From: Gordonia malaquae NBRC 108250
GTDB taxonomy: Bacteria > Actinomycetota > Actinomycetes > Mycobacteriales > Mycobacteriaceae
Length of the DNA: 64,000 nt
Direction: 5' to 3'
Assembly (NCBI RefSeq): GCF_000344135.1
Contig: NZ_BAOP01000013.1
Location: 62,001 to 126,000, forward strand
Below the pieces are notes generated by a model that was not told where the DNA came from, did no database searches, and saw nothing but the letters and a program-made list of their open reading frames with translations. Positions 7,250 through 16,085 of this stretch are shown here, piece after piece. Position 1 is the first letter of the stretch, and each line of letters opens with the position of its first letter. The translations under genes and the position numbers were made by a program.

Positions 7250-8424
7250 TGAGCAGGACTCTCTCCGGCAAGGCCTCGATCGCAGGCATCGGAGCCACCG
7301 ATTTCTCGAAGAACTCCGGCCGCAGCGAGCTGCGTCTGGCCGCCGAGGCCATCAACGCGGCGTTGGCCGACGCGGGCCTGACCGCCGACGACGTCGACGG
7401 TCTCGTCACGTTCACGATGGACACCAACACCGAGATCGCCGTCGCTCGCGCGGTGGGCATCCCGGAGCTCAAGTACTTCTCCCGCATCCACTACGGCGGC
7501 GGCGCGGCGTGCTCCACGGTGCAGCAGGCGGCGATGGCCGTCGCGACCGGCGTGTGCGACGTCGCGGTCGCCTACCGCGCGTTCAACGAGCGGTCGGGAA
7601 ACAGGTTCGGCCAGGTCAGCGCCGCTGTCGCCAACCAGGAGAATTCCTCGGGCACCGACAACGCGTTCTCGTACCCGCACGGCCTGTCGACGCCCGCGGC
7701 GTTCGTCGCGATGACGGCTCAGCGGTACATGCACGAGTACGGAGCGACGAGTGAAGACTTCGGCCGCGTCGCCGTCGTCGACCGCAAGCATGCCGCGGTG
7801 AACCCGAACGCGTTCTTCTACGGCAAGCCGATCACCCTGGAGGACCATCAGGCGTCGCGATACATCGCCGAGCCTCTCCATCTGCTCGACTGCTGCCAGG
7901 AGTCCGACGGTGGTGTCGCGATCGTCGTCGTCTCCCCGGAGCGCGCGAAGGACCTCAAGCAGAAGCCGGTGTCGATCGCGGGCGCCGCGTCGGGCAGTGG
8001 GCGCGACCAGTTCATCATGACCAGCTACTACCGCGACGATCTGCCTGCTCTGGAGGAGATGGGTCTGGTCGGTCGGCAGCTGTGGGCGCAGTCCGGCCTC
8101 CGGCCCGACGACATGGACATGGCGGTCCTGTACGACCACTTCACCCCGTATGCGCTCATCCAGCTCGAAGAGCTCGGATTCTGCGGACGCGGCGAGGCCA
8201 AGGACTTCGTCCGTGAGCCCGGAGCCCTCGAAGTCGGCGGCCGACTGCCTCTGAACACACACGGCGGCCAGCTCGGTGAGGCGTACATCCACGGGATGAA
8301 CGGCATCGCCGAGGCCGTCCGCCAGCTGCGTGGCGACTCCGTCAACCAGGTCGAGGGCGCATCGCAGGTCCTCGTCACCGCAGGCACGGGTGTTCCGACG
8401 TCCGGCCTCGTCCTCACCGCTTGA
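7249..8424 (+). CDS. ltp2: thiolase-fold steroid aldolase Ltp2
   Basis: 391 residues with a thiolase-like lipid-transfer fold. Ltp2 works with the ChsH2 DUF35 domain as a retro-aldolase: it cleaves the 17-hydroxy side-chain CoA thioester into androstenedione and propionyl-CoA. Visible landmarks are the N-terminal GIGATDFSKNSGRSELRLAA, the central GGGAACSTVQQAAMAV and a C-terminal LNTHGGQLGEAYIHGMNG. The ATG at 7249 overlaps the chsH1 stop by one base and has AGGAGG at 7239-7244; a GTG at 7246 is an alternative start one codon upstream. Confidence 0.88.
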   Translation: MSRTLSGKASIAGIGATDFSKNSGRSELRLAAEAINAALADAGLTADDVDGLVTFTMDTNTEIAVARAVGIPELKYFSRIHYGGGAACSTVQQAAMAVATGVCDVAVAYRAFNERSGNRFGQVSAAVANQENSSGTDNAFSYPHGLSTPAAFVAMTAQRYMHEYGATSEDFGRVAVVDRKHAAVNPNAFFYGKPITLEDHQASRYIAEPLHLLDCCQESDGGVAIVVVSPERAKDLKQKPVSIAGAASGSGRDQFIMTSYYRDDLPALEEMGLVGRQLWAQSGLRPDDMDMAVLYDHFTPYALIQLEELGFCGRGEAKDFVREPGALEVGGRLPLNTHGGQLGEAYIHGMNGIAEAVRQLRGDSVNQVEGASQVLVTAGTGVPTSGLVLTA

Positions 8425-8468
8425 CCACCACCCGAATTGCTCGGCCCTCCCAAGGAGAATCTAGAAAG

Positions 8469-10094
8469 ATGAAGTTCAACCTCGCAGACGTCTTCGAGAC
8501 CGTTGCGGACGCCGTTCCCGAGCGTGTGGTCCTCACGTGGGACGGCACCGACATCACCTACGCGGAGCTGGACGGGCTGGCCAACCAGGTGGCGCACAAC
8601 CTCGCTGCACACGGCGTCGGCAAGGACGACAATGTCGCGCTGTACCTGAAGAACAGCGTCGAGCACGTGACGTCGCTTCTCGGTCTGATCAAGATCCGCG
8701 CCGTGCCGGTGAACGTGAACTACCGCTACACCGACGCCGAACTCGAGTACATCTTCGACAACTCCGACTCGGCGGCGATCGTCGTCGAGCTGCCTGAGCA
8801 CCAGCGCAGCGTCGCCGAGCTGATGGCCAAGCTGCCGCTGCTGCGCACGGTGTTCGTGATCGGCGACGTCGTCGACGAACTGACCGCTGCCGCTGCCGCT
8901 CTCGAGGGACGCACAGTCGAGATCGTCGACTTCGACGGTTACAAGACCCAGCAGTCCGAGCGCGATTTCGACGCCCGCAACGGCGAAGAGATCTACATGA
9001 TCTACACGGGCGGCACCACCGGGTACCCGAAGGGCGTCATGTGGCAGCACGACGACTTCTTCCGCAAGCCGATCTCGGGTGGCAACCCGTACGGCCCGCC
9101 GCGCGCCGATCTGGAAGAACTCGCACGTGAGGTCCAGAACTTCCCGTCGATGTCGTTCCTCATCGCCGCCCCGCTGATGCACGGCGCAGCGTCGTACTCG
9201 CTGTTCACGTTCATCTCGCTCGGCAGCCGCCTGATCCTCGAGCGCGACTTCGACGCCGAGAAGATGATCCGCAACATCGGGCGCGACAAGACCCAGATGA
9301 TCCTCATCGTGGGCGACGCGATGGGCATGCCGCTCGCCGACGAGATGGAGAAGCAGAAGGACACCGCCGACTTCTCGACGCTGTTCTCGATCACCTCGGG
9401 TGGCGCGCTGTGGAGCCAGAGCGTGCGCGACCGCATGCTCGCAGTGAAGCCGGAACTCCTGCTGCGCGACAACTTCGGTGCTTCGGAGTCGGGCAACGAC
9501 GGCGAGATCAAGATGGACGAGAACGGCAACCTCATGGTGCCGCCGACCGACCGCATGATGGTCGTCGACGAGCAGTTCAACCGCATCACCACGCCGGGCG
9601 AGGTGGGCCACATCGCCCGCATCGGCAACATCCCGCTCGGGTACTACAAGGACCCGGAGAAGACCGCCCGCACGTTCCCGACCCTTTCCGACGGCACGCG
9701 GATCTCGGTGCTCGGCGACATGGGGTACGTCCGCGAAGACGGCAGCATCATCTTCCTCGGTCGTGGCAGCCAGTGCATCAACACCGGTGGTGAGAAGGTG
9801 TACGCCGAAGAGGTCGAGGGCGCGCTGCACGGTCATCCGGCGATCGCGGACGCGCTTGTCGTGCCGGCGCCCGACCCGAAGTACGGCCAGCGAGTGGCGG
9901 CTGTCGCATCGCTGAACCCGGGCTTCGACGAGCCGACCCTGGAGGATGTGCAGGAGCACTGCCGTCAGACGCTGGCGCGCTACAAGGTCCCGCGCACCGT
10001 GGTCTTCGTCGACGAGGTCAAGCGGACCCCTGCGGGCAAGGCCGACTACAAGTGGGCCAAGTCCACGGCGGCGGACGCGGTCACGGTGTCCTGA
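8469..10094 (+). CDS. FadD19/FadD17-type steroid side-chain acyl-CoA synthetase
   Basis: 541 residues of the adenylate-forming family. The P-loop is IYTGGTTGYPKGVMW (about residue 180), and the end has GRGSQCINTGGEKVYAEEVE and RTPAGKADYKWAK with the acylation lysine. It would use ATP and CoA to activate a carboxylated steroid side chain. It follows ltp2 by 44 bases with AAGGAGAA before the ATG, so it is probably the last gene of the side-chain operon. The fold and reaction are sure. Whether it activates the C8, C5 or a bile-acid side chain is not readable here. Confidence 0.82.
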   Translation: MKFNLADVFETVADAVPERVVLTWDGTDITYAELDGLANQVAHNLAAHGVGKDDNVALYLKNSVEHVTSLLGLIKIRAVPVNVNYRYTDAELEYIFDNSDSAAIVVELPEHQRSVAELMAKLPLLRTVFVIGDVVDELTAAAAALEGRTVEIVDFDGYKTQQSERDFDARNGEEIYMIYTGGTTGYPKGVMWQHDDFFRKPISGGNPYGPPRADLEELAREVQNFPSMSFLIAAPLMHGAASYSLFTFISLGSRLILERDFDAEKMIRNIGRDKTQMILIVGDAMGMPLADEMEKQKDTADFSTLFSITSGGALWSQSVRDRMLAVKPELLLRDNFGASESGNDGEIKMDENGNLMVPPTDRMMVVDEQFNRITTPGEVGHIARIGNIPLGYYKDPEKTARTFPTLSDGTRISVLGDMGYVREDGSIIFLGRGSQCINTGGEKVYAEEVEGALHGHPAIADALVVPAPDPKYGQRVAAVASLNPGFDEPTLEDVQEHCRQTLARYKVPRTVVFVDEVKRTPAGKADYKWAKSTAADAVTVS

Positions 10095-10142
10095 CCGACA
10101 CCCGGTACTCTCGTCACGCCTCCTACAGATCGGACATCTCCC

Positions 10143-10493
10143 ATGCGTGCACGACTGCTCTTCATCGCCCCGGTGATCGCCGGTGCTGCGTTCCTCGGAG
10201 CGTGCAGTGACGACGGATCGTCGTCGGACTCGACCGACCGCGCTGCATACCTCAAGGCGCTCGAGGCCTCCAACATCACCTTCGCCAACGAAGACGAGGC
10301 CGTCGCCGTGGGCGAGCAGGCATGTGCCGACCTCAAGGCGGGCAAGTCCGTTCTGGAAGTGGCTCAGAACATCGAAGGCAAGGACGCCGGGCAGGGCGCG
10401 ATCATCGTCGGCGCCGCGACCGGCTCGTTCTGCAGGGATCAGATCGGGATGAACCTTCCGGAACTGTCGACCATCCCCGGTCTTCCCGGCTGA
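10143..10493 (+). CDS. DUF732 lipoprotein
   Basis: 116 residues. A short signal peptide ends in the lipobox LGAC, so Cys21 should be lipidated and the protein anchored outside the membrane. After an acidic Ser/Asp stretch comes a domain with two cysteines (EQACADLKAG and GSFCRDQIG), the pattern of the mycobacterial DUF732 family, whose function is unknown. It has its own 48-base leader after the fadD gene and is followed by a strong hairpin, so it is probably transcribed apart from the steroid operon. Confidence 0.75.
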   Translation: MRARLLFIAPVIAGAAFLGACSDDGSSSDSTDRAAYLKALEASNITFANEDEAVAVGEQACADLKAGKSVLEVAQNIEGKDAGQGAIIVGAATGSFCRDQIGMNLPELSTIPGLPG

Positions 10494-10509
10494 CTCTGCC
10501 TCAACGCCT

Positions 10510-10560
10510 CAGGCGTCGATTCCCGCTCACGGACAATTCGCGAGCGGGAGTCGACGCCTG
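10510..10560. terminator. bidirectional hairpin between the lipoprotein and the ABC-F gene
   Basis: Arms 10510-10528 and 10542-10560 pair over 19 bases with a single G-T wobble and a 13-base loop. It lies between two convergent genes and has no T tract. Confidence 0.7.
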
Positions 10561-10582
10561 ACGCGTTTGAGCGCGTCGAGGG

Positions 10583-12208
10583 CTACTCGGGGAGCTCCGC
10601 GCGCTGGGTGAGTGAGCCGTCCCGCCCGAGTTCGATGACGGTGTCGACGCCGATTCGTCGGAGGAAACCGAAGTCGTGGCTGACGACGATCAACGCCCCG
10701 CGGTAGGCGTCGAGGGCCTCCGCCAGGTGTTCGACGCTGGCGACGTCGAGGTTGTTGGTCGGTTCGTCGAAGATCAACAGCTGACTCGGCGGTTCGGCGA
10801 ACAGCAGCGTGGCGAGCGATGCCCTGAACCGTTCGCCTCCGGACAGCGTCGACACGGGCCGGTCGACGGCCGCGCCTCGGATCAGCAGTCGTGCGAGACG
10901 GTTCCGGACGTCACCCGGCTCGACGTTCGGTGCCACCGCCTGGACGTTCGCCAACGCGCTCGCTGCATCGTCGAGGCCGTCGAGCCGCTGCGGAAGGTAG
11001 CCGAACGACGATGTGAGCAGGCGCCCCGACGCACGTCCGCCCTCGGGTTGGGCGCCCGAGACCAACTGGGTCAGCAGAGTCGTCTTGCCGGAACCGTTCG
11101 GCCCGACGATCGCGACGCGCTCGGGGCCCGCGACGACGACGGTCCCGGACGCTGTGGAATCGGCGCCGGTGAACTCGGCGAGATGCCGGCTCCGTGGCAG
11201 ATCGGGTGCGGGCAGCACCAGTGAGATGTGGTCGTCGTCGCGGATCCGGGCGTCGGCGGAGTCGGCGGCGGCCTGAGCATCGGCGATCTTGTCGTCCAGG
11301 GTTGTCCGAAGTGCGCCCGCCGACTCTTGCGCTCGGCGCTTCCGGGCACCGGCGAGGATCTTCGGCAGTCCACCGTCGACCTGCGCCTTCTTGCCGACTT
11401 TCGCTCGGTGAGCCAACCGGGTCTCGGCCTCGACTCGCTGTCGTTTCTCGGCTTTGAGCGTCTGCTGCGCCGTCCGCGCCGCCTGCTCCGCTGCGGCCTG
11501 CTCGGCGTCCAGATGTGATCGCCACTCGCTGTACGGCCCGCCGAAGACGGTCACCTCGCCGTTGTAGAGCTCCGCGGTGGAGTCCATGTGTTCGAGGAGT
11601 TCCAGGTCGTGGCTGACGACGATCAGCGTGCCGGGCCAGTCGTCGACCATCGCGGCGAGCTTCGCCCGGGTGGGACGGTCGAGATTGTTGGTCGGCTCGT
11701 CGAGCAGGGTGATCGGAGTGCGTCGCAGCGCGAGACCGGTGACCGCGATGAGCATCGCCTCGCCGCCCGACACTTCGGCGACTCGGCGGTCGAGGTCGTC
11801 GGCGGTGAATCCGATCCGATCGAGAGCCTGCGCGGCACGGGCTTCGATGTCCCAGTCGTCTCCGACGGTCTCGAAGTGGGCCTCGTCGACCTCGCCGGCT
11901 TCGATGGCCCGCAGCGCGGCGAGCGTGCGGTCGATTCCGAGAAGCTCGGCCACGGTCGTCTCCGTGGTGAGAGTGAGGGTCTGAGGCAGATACCCGACGT
12001 CGCCGGCGGTGTCGATGCGTCCTGCTGTCGGAGTGAGCAGTCCGGCGATCAGCCGGAGCAACGTGGACTTGCCGGAGCCGTTGCGGCCGACGAGGCCGGT
12101 GCGTCCTTGGGTGAACGTCCCGTCGACGTGCGACAGGGCGATGGCGCCGTCCGGCCACGCGAAGGAGAGGTCACGCAGGGTGACGGCAGAATTCTGGGGT
12201 GTAGACAT
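10583..12208 (-). CDS. ABC-F family ATPase (ribosome-associated, possible antibiotic resistance)
   Basis: 541 residues with two ATP-binding cassettes and no membrane segments, as in ABC-F proteins. Cassette 1 has GRNGSGKST, a VSGGE signature and LLDEPTNNLD. Cassette 2 has GPNGSGKTT, LSGGERFR and IFDEPTNNLD. Between them is a charged helical linker rich in Ala, Arg, Lys and Glu (about 230-310) that would reach toward the peptidyl-transferase centre. ABC-F proteins act on stalled or drug-bound ribosomes. Substrate or drug class cannot be told from this. The ATG at 12208 begins MSTPQNSAVTLRD; the longer frame upstream is Arg-rich and unlike the family. Confidence 0.82.
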   Translation of the reverse strand: MSTPQNSAVTLRDLSFAWPDGAIALSHVDGTFTQGRTGLVGRNGSGKSTLLRLIAGLLTPTAGRIDTAGDVGYLPQTLTLTTETTVAELLGIDRTLAALRAIEAGEVDEAHFETVGDDWDIEARAAQALDRIGFTADDLDRRVAEVSGGEAMLIAVTGLALRRTPITLLDEPTNNLDRPTRAKLAAMVDDWPGTLIVVSHDLELLEHMDSTAELYNGEVTVFGGPYSEWRSHLDAEQAAAEQAARTAQQTLKAEKRQRVEAETRLAHRAKVGKKAQVDGGLPKILAGARKRRAQESAGALRTTLDDKIADAQAAADSADARIRDDDHISLVLPAPDLPRSRHLAEFTGADSTASGTVVVAGPERVAIVGPNGSGKTTLLTQLVSGAQPEGGRASGRLLTSSFGYLPQRLDGLDDAASALANVQAVAPNVEPGDVRNRLARLLIRGAAVDRPVSTLSGGERFRASLATLLFAEPPSQLLIFDEPTNNLDVASVEHLAEALDAYRGALIVVSHDFGFLRRIGVDTVIELGRDGSLTQRAELPE

Positions 12209-12696
12209 GTGGAGCCGACTCGATTCGTCGAGCGCCGGAGGGACAGCCCTGGGCGCGAGGGAGAGAGAGCATCGGACACACAGTCGGGCGGACCGTCTCT
12301 GGCGACGGCCGTTCATTCATCGACTGCAGTGTGCCCGCCGGGGTTCGGCGGGCTAGACATCCTCGATCGCAAGCAACTCCACGCCCAGTACGGTACCCCG
12401 GCTCCCAGGGCGTCCGCATCTCATTAACTGCGTACGTTGTGCCGCAAACGTCACGTAGGGGTGGCGTACGAAACGCACCCCGGTGATACTTTCCTTCCAT
12501 GTTGTGAGTTTCGTGATCGGCGTGTTCCTGCGGTGACCGGCAAGGAATCGGCCTATGTGGGTCTTTGCCACGTGATGGCGTATCGCCATAGCGGAAGCCG
12601 CCGCCACGTCACGCCGGGCAGCACCACCTCGGCGGTCTGTTTGACCTCGGCATAAGTGGAAGTGCCTTCCCGTCCAATGGGGCCGACTTGCGAGAG
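12209..12696. other. 488-base gap with no recognised gene
   Basis: This gap separates the ABC-F start from the 3' end of the VWA gene. It holds a CCCGCCG/CGGCGGG hairpin at about 12335-12354, near the expected leader of the ABC-F gene, and a small ATGGCG-TAT-CGCCAT hairpin near 12575. Short open frames are present but none has a family signature or a good ribosome-binding site. Confidence 0.5.
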
Positions 12697-14289
12697 TCAG
12701 GCGCCTTCGACGCGGTACGACACCGCGCGGAGCAGGATCTGGCCGATGTCCTTCGGATCGAGTGCGATGAACGAGCTTCCGCCGGTGGCGTCGGAGATCT
12801 TCTTCAGGGCGTTCACGTCGGCGTCCTTCGAGATGCCGACGGTGATGATCGGGATCCTCCGGGCCGGGTTCTTCATGATGTTGAGCTCGGACACCAGCTG
12901 CTCGAGCGTGATGCTGTTGCGGTCCTCGTTCCGGCCGTCGGTCATGAGGATGACGCTGTTCGAGTACGCCGGGTCGTACGTCTCATAGACCCTTTTGAAC
13001 GACGCGAGCGCGGTGTCGTACAGGCCGGTGCCGCCGTGCAGGTTGGAGAGGCTGTTGTCGATGGCGGCCGCGAGGAGATCCTTGTTCGACTTTCCGTCCG
13101 TGGTGCCGAGCACCGGACCGATCGGCACGACCTCGCGGTACGGGATCCCTTCGCCGCCGCGGTCACTGCTGAACTCCCAGTAGCCGAGCGAGGTGTTGCG
13201 CGGGAACTTCGACAGGCCGAACACCGACGCGTCACGAAGTAGTTCGGCGCGCGACTTGCCGCCCGCGTCCTGTTTCATCGAGCCGGACACGTCCTGAACG
13301 ACGAGAGCACGGATCGGCAGGGTCAACGCCGTCCACTTGCGTTGGATGTTGTCGACGAGTTCACGGTTCGGCGGGACGATGATGTTGGCGTTGCCGACAC
13401 CCCGGTCGTCGGGCAGCGGTGAACTGTCGGCGGGCCGGATGTTCTCGGACTGCCGGATCTTCTTGCCCTCATCGGTCTGCAAGACAGATGTGAGGGCGAC
13501 GATGGCGTCATCGGCGGGCGCTTCGCGGTCGCCCTGCGCGACGTTCGCGATGCGGTAGTCGAGGGCGACGGTGCCCGACTGCGGCACGGCCGCGTTGATG
13601 GCGGCATCGGGCTCAGCGGCTTTGAACGCCGCGAACACTCGTTCGGTGGTGAGAGCGAGGGACGGCTTGTCGCTCGCGGCCATCGCCTTGAGGTCCGGGG
13701 CGCCGTCCTCGTCGTTCATGCGGAGCGCGCGCATCGTGAGGGTGTCGATGAGCTGCTGGTGCGTCATCGAACCGGACGACATCTCCGCGAGCGCCCCGAC
13801 GACGGCGGCGTTGCTGACATCGCTCTTGGCGGGCGGATCGACGCGGAGCGCAGGCATCGTGAGGACCTTCGACCACGACGGCAGATCCGGGAGTTGGTGG
13901 CCGGCGACGACGACGGGAGACGTGCCGAGCGACGGGCCGATGTCCGACCACGTGCGGCCGAGCGTGTTGGCGACCTGCCGAACCCGCGTCGGCGACTCCG
14001 CGACCCAGATGTCGGGTGCGTCGGCCTGTGTCAGACGGTCGTTGACGTGGCTGGCGGGAACGGCTTCGACGGTGTAGTCGATGCAGCTGTTCTTCTCCGC
14101 CTGGTCGGCCAACTGGGTGACGTAACCGCCGAGGTCGCCCTCGACGATCACCGAGATATCGCTGACGTCGCTGCACTCACCGTGCTTGGCATCCCAGACG
14201 GCGTAGACCCCGCCGCCGAGTCCGACGACGAGCGCTACTGCGAGACCTGCACGCAACCCCTTCTGGGGCGCGGTGGTGTGTTGGCCCAT
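12697..14289 (-). CDS. membrane-anchored substrate-binding and VWA domain protein
   Basis: 530 residues. An N-terminal membrane segment (about 10-30) is followed by an extracytoplasmic solute-binding-like domain (about 35-320). A von Willebrand factor A domain (about 335-530) has the MIDAS motif DVSGSMKQD, a following TGLYDTALASFKR segment and the later Asp of ILMTDGRNEDR. The MIDAS suggests divalent-metal-dependent binding of a protein ligand at the cell surface. ATG 14289 follows a GAGGAG. It stands alone on its strand. The domains are clear; the function is unknown. Confidence 0.75.
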   Translation of the reverse strand: MGQHTTAPQKGLRAGLAVALVVGLGGGVYAVWDAKHGECSDVSDISVIVEGDLGGYVTQLADQAEKNSCIDYTVEAVPASHVNDRLTQADAPDIWVAESPTRVRQVANTLGRTWSDIGPSLGTSPVVVAGHQLPDLPSWSKVLTMPALRVDPPAKSDVSNAAVVGALAEMSSGSMTHQQLIDTLTMRALRMNDEDGAPDLKAMAASDKPSLALTTERVFAAFKAAEPDAAINAAVPQSGTVALDYRIANVAQGDREAPADDAIVALTSVLQTDEGKKIRQSENIRPADSSPLPDDRGVGNANIIVPPNRELVDNIQRKWTALTLPIRALVVQDVSGSMKQDAGGKSRAELLRDASVFGLSKFPRNTSLGYWEFSSDRGGEGIPYREVVPIGPVLGTTDGKSNKDLLAAAIDNSLSNLHGGTGLYDTALASFKRVYETYDPAYSNSVILMTDGRNEDRNSITLEQLVSELNIMKNPARRIPIITVGISKDADVNALKKISDATGGSSFIALDPKDIGQILLRAVSYRVEGA

Positions 14290-14552
14290 ATTTATGGCTC
14301 TCCTCGCAAAAAACGTCCGTGAATGCGAAGAGGCTAGCCTATCTGAGTGAGTCGACGCACATGAGTCGCGAGTCGTGGCGCATTTGGTTGTACTTCGCGT
14401 GTCGCCGCACGTCACACTGTGCATCCCGGCGGATCGACTCCCGCAGGCCCTGGGACTGCGCCATCCGCAAACTGTACGTCAATCAGAAAACCGCTGACAG
14501 CATAATATGCATCGACAAGCAGCAAATCTGCCGCGCACCAGATCGATGCGGA

Positions 14553-15404
14553 TCAATCCTTCCGTTCTGTGACGGAGCGTTCGTACGCGTCCCTCGCGGT
14601 GGACCCGGAAACTGCCTCGACCTGATCCGGCACAGCAAAACGCATCATTCGATCGCGCAACGGTTGCGGCAGGATTCCGCTGAGCGCGATGAGTGGACTG
14701 ATCTTCCCCGGCACCCACACGTGGAAGCGGCGGGTTCCGACCGCTTCGAACACGGCGTCCGCGACGTCGTCGGGCTGGAGCAAGGCGACCGATCCGGTGG
14801 CCGCGCCGGTGGCGAGTTCGGTGTCGACGACCGTCGGCATCACGACGGTCACCGTGACGCCGCTGCGGCGCAGCTCTTCCCGAACGCCCGTGAGGTAGCC
14901 GAGCACCCCGTGCTTGGTGGCTGCGTACGTCGACATCCCGGGCGGCGCGAGACGGGACGCCGACGATGCGACGGTGACGATCTGCCCGTGGCCTCGGGTT
15001 CGCATGGGCGGGGCGGCCAGACGCACACCGCGAATCACCCCGAGTAGATTGACGGCGACCATCGCCTCGGATGCAGTGGTCGGCTCCTCGTCGAACGGGC
15101 CCACCCACATCACTCCGGCGTTGTTGACCAGCACGTCGATCGGCCCCATGTCGGCGGCGACGGCGGCGAGGAACGCGGCGAACGACTCGTCGTCGGTCAC
15201 GTCGAGCCGATAGCCGCGCGCGCCGGTCACCGTGGACGCGGCTGCCGTGGCGGAGTCCGCGTCGAGGTCGCCGATCGCGACACGTGCTCCACCTGCGGCG
15301 AGTCGGCGGGCCGTCGCGAGCCCGATCCCGCGGGCGGCGCCGGTCACGGCGATCACCAGGCCGTCGACGTCGGGCTGTTTGGTCTTCAGAAGGGGGATTC
15401 GCAC
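14553..15404 (-). CDS. short-chain dehydrogenase/reductase
   Basis: 283 residues of the classical SDR family. The Rossmann motif is TGAARGIG near residue 20, followed by NNAGV near residue 93 and the active site YAATKHG near 160 (Tyr-x3-Lys). The C-terminal part, with a FHVWVPGKISPLIAL segment, is longer than in minimal SDRs. The acidic residue after the second strand (GDLDAD) suggests NAD(H). Substrate unknown; no KstR box is upstream. Confidence 0.8.
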   Translation of the reverse strand: MRIPLLKTKQPDVDGLVIAVTGAARGIGLATARRLAAGGARVAIGDLDADSATAAASTVTGARGYRLDVTDDESFAAFLAAVAADMGPIDVLVNNAGVMWVGPFDEEPTTASEAMVAVNLLGVIRGVRLAAPPMRTRGHGQIVTVASSASRLAPPGMSTYAATKHGVLGYLTGVREELRRSGVTVTVVMPTVVDTELATGAATGSVALLQPDDVADAVFEAVGTRRFHVWVPGKISPLIALSGILPQPLRDRMMRFAVPDQVEAVSGSTARDAYERSVTERKD

Positions 15405-15453
15405 GCACTCATACTGTTGCCTCGGGCTGCGGCGCGCAACGCCCCCGAAACGT

Positions 15454-15470
15454 GGTATCGAAGCGGTATC
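15454..15470. promoter_or_regulatory. direct repeat and -10 box of the toxin-antitoxin operon
   Basis: GGTATC occurs at 15454-15459 and 15465-15470, spaced 11 bases (one helical turn). TATCAT at 15467-15472 looks like a -10 box, 6 bases before the antitoxin ATG, so the transcript may be leaderless. Ribbon-helix-helix antitoxins usually repress at such sites. Confidence 0.45.
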
Positions 15471-15478
15471 ATCAGTTC

Positions 15479-15682
15479 ATGGCGATGACTCTCCGATTGA
15501 CGGACGAACAGGACCGGGCGCTCGAGCTCTTGGCGGAAGCGGACGGCGTCAGCAAGCAGGAGGCCGCAACCCGAGCGATCGTCGCGGCGGCGGCCAGACG
15601 CACCAAAGACGCGCGAGTCCGGGAACTGTCGGACGCAGGTCGGGAGCGATACGCCGCATTGCTCGACCGTCTGGCGCAATGA
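15479..15682 (+). CDS. ribbon-helix-helix antitoxin
   Basis: 67 residues beginning MAMTLRLTDEQDRALELLAE, a typical ribbon-helix-helix start: one beta strand (TLRLT) and two helices. The charged C-terminal half would wrap the toxin. It overlaps the next gene by four bases (ATGA). The pairing with a Doc-like toxin makes it the antitoxin, probably a DNA-binding autorepressor. A second ATG at 15485 is possible. Confidence 0.78.
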   Translation: MAMTLRLTDEQDRALELLAEADGVSKQEAATRAIVAAAARRTKDARVRELSDAGRERYAALLDRLAQ

Positions 15683-16053
15683 CCGAGTACCTCGATCTCG
15701 AAGACCTGCTGTTTCTGGCGAACGAGCTCGGGTGCCCCGCAGTTCGCGACGTGGGACTCCTCGACGCGGCTGCGAACCGTCCCCGATCGACGGTCTTCGG
15801 TTCAGACGCATATCCGTCGATTCATGTGAAAGCGGCAGCGCTCTTGGAGTCCGTCGTCCGCAATCACCCACTGATCGATGGGAACAAGCGGCTCGGCTGG
15901 ATGTCGGTCGTGGTCTTCTACGGTCTGAACGGATACGACGTCGACGCGCCTGACGACGATGCGTACGACCTGATCATCGCGGTGACCGCGGGCGCCGCCG
16001 GCGTCGATGAGATATCGGCTCGATTCGAAGCATGGTGTCCGAAACGTTCATGA
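15679..16053 (+). CDS. Fic/Doc-family toxin (Doc-like)
   Basis: 124 residues. HPLIDGNKRLGW at about 73-84 is the Fic motif HxFx(D/E)GNKR, with Leu-Ile where Phe is common. Doc toxins are kinases that phosphorylate EF-Tu and stop translation, while canonical Fic enzymes AMPylate. The short size, the lack of an inhibitory helix in the protein and the overlapping antitoxin gene point to Doc. The His, Asp, Gly-Asn-Lys and Arg of the active site are present, so it looks active. Confidence 0.82.
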   Translation: MTEYLDLEDLLFLANELGCPAVRDVGLLDAAANRPRSTVFGSDAYPSIHVKAAALLESVVRNHPLIDGNKRLGWMSVVVFYGLNGYDVDAPDDDAYDLIIAVTAGAAGVDEISARFEAWCPKRS

Positions 16054-16085
16054 CAGTCGACGTCGGTGCACATAGCGTGAGGGGC

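Noticed and set aside
14290..14552. Possible small gene or RNA in the gap between the VWA and SDR genes
   Set aside because: There is an AT-rich patch near 14495-14515 (CATAATATGCATCG) that could be a promoter, but no frame, hairpin or RNA signature is convincing.
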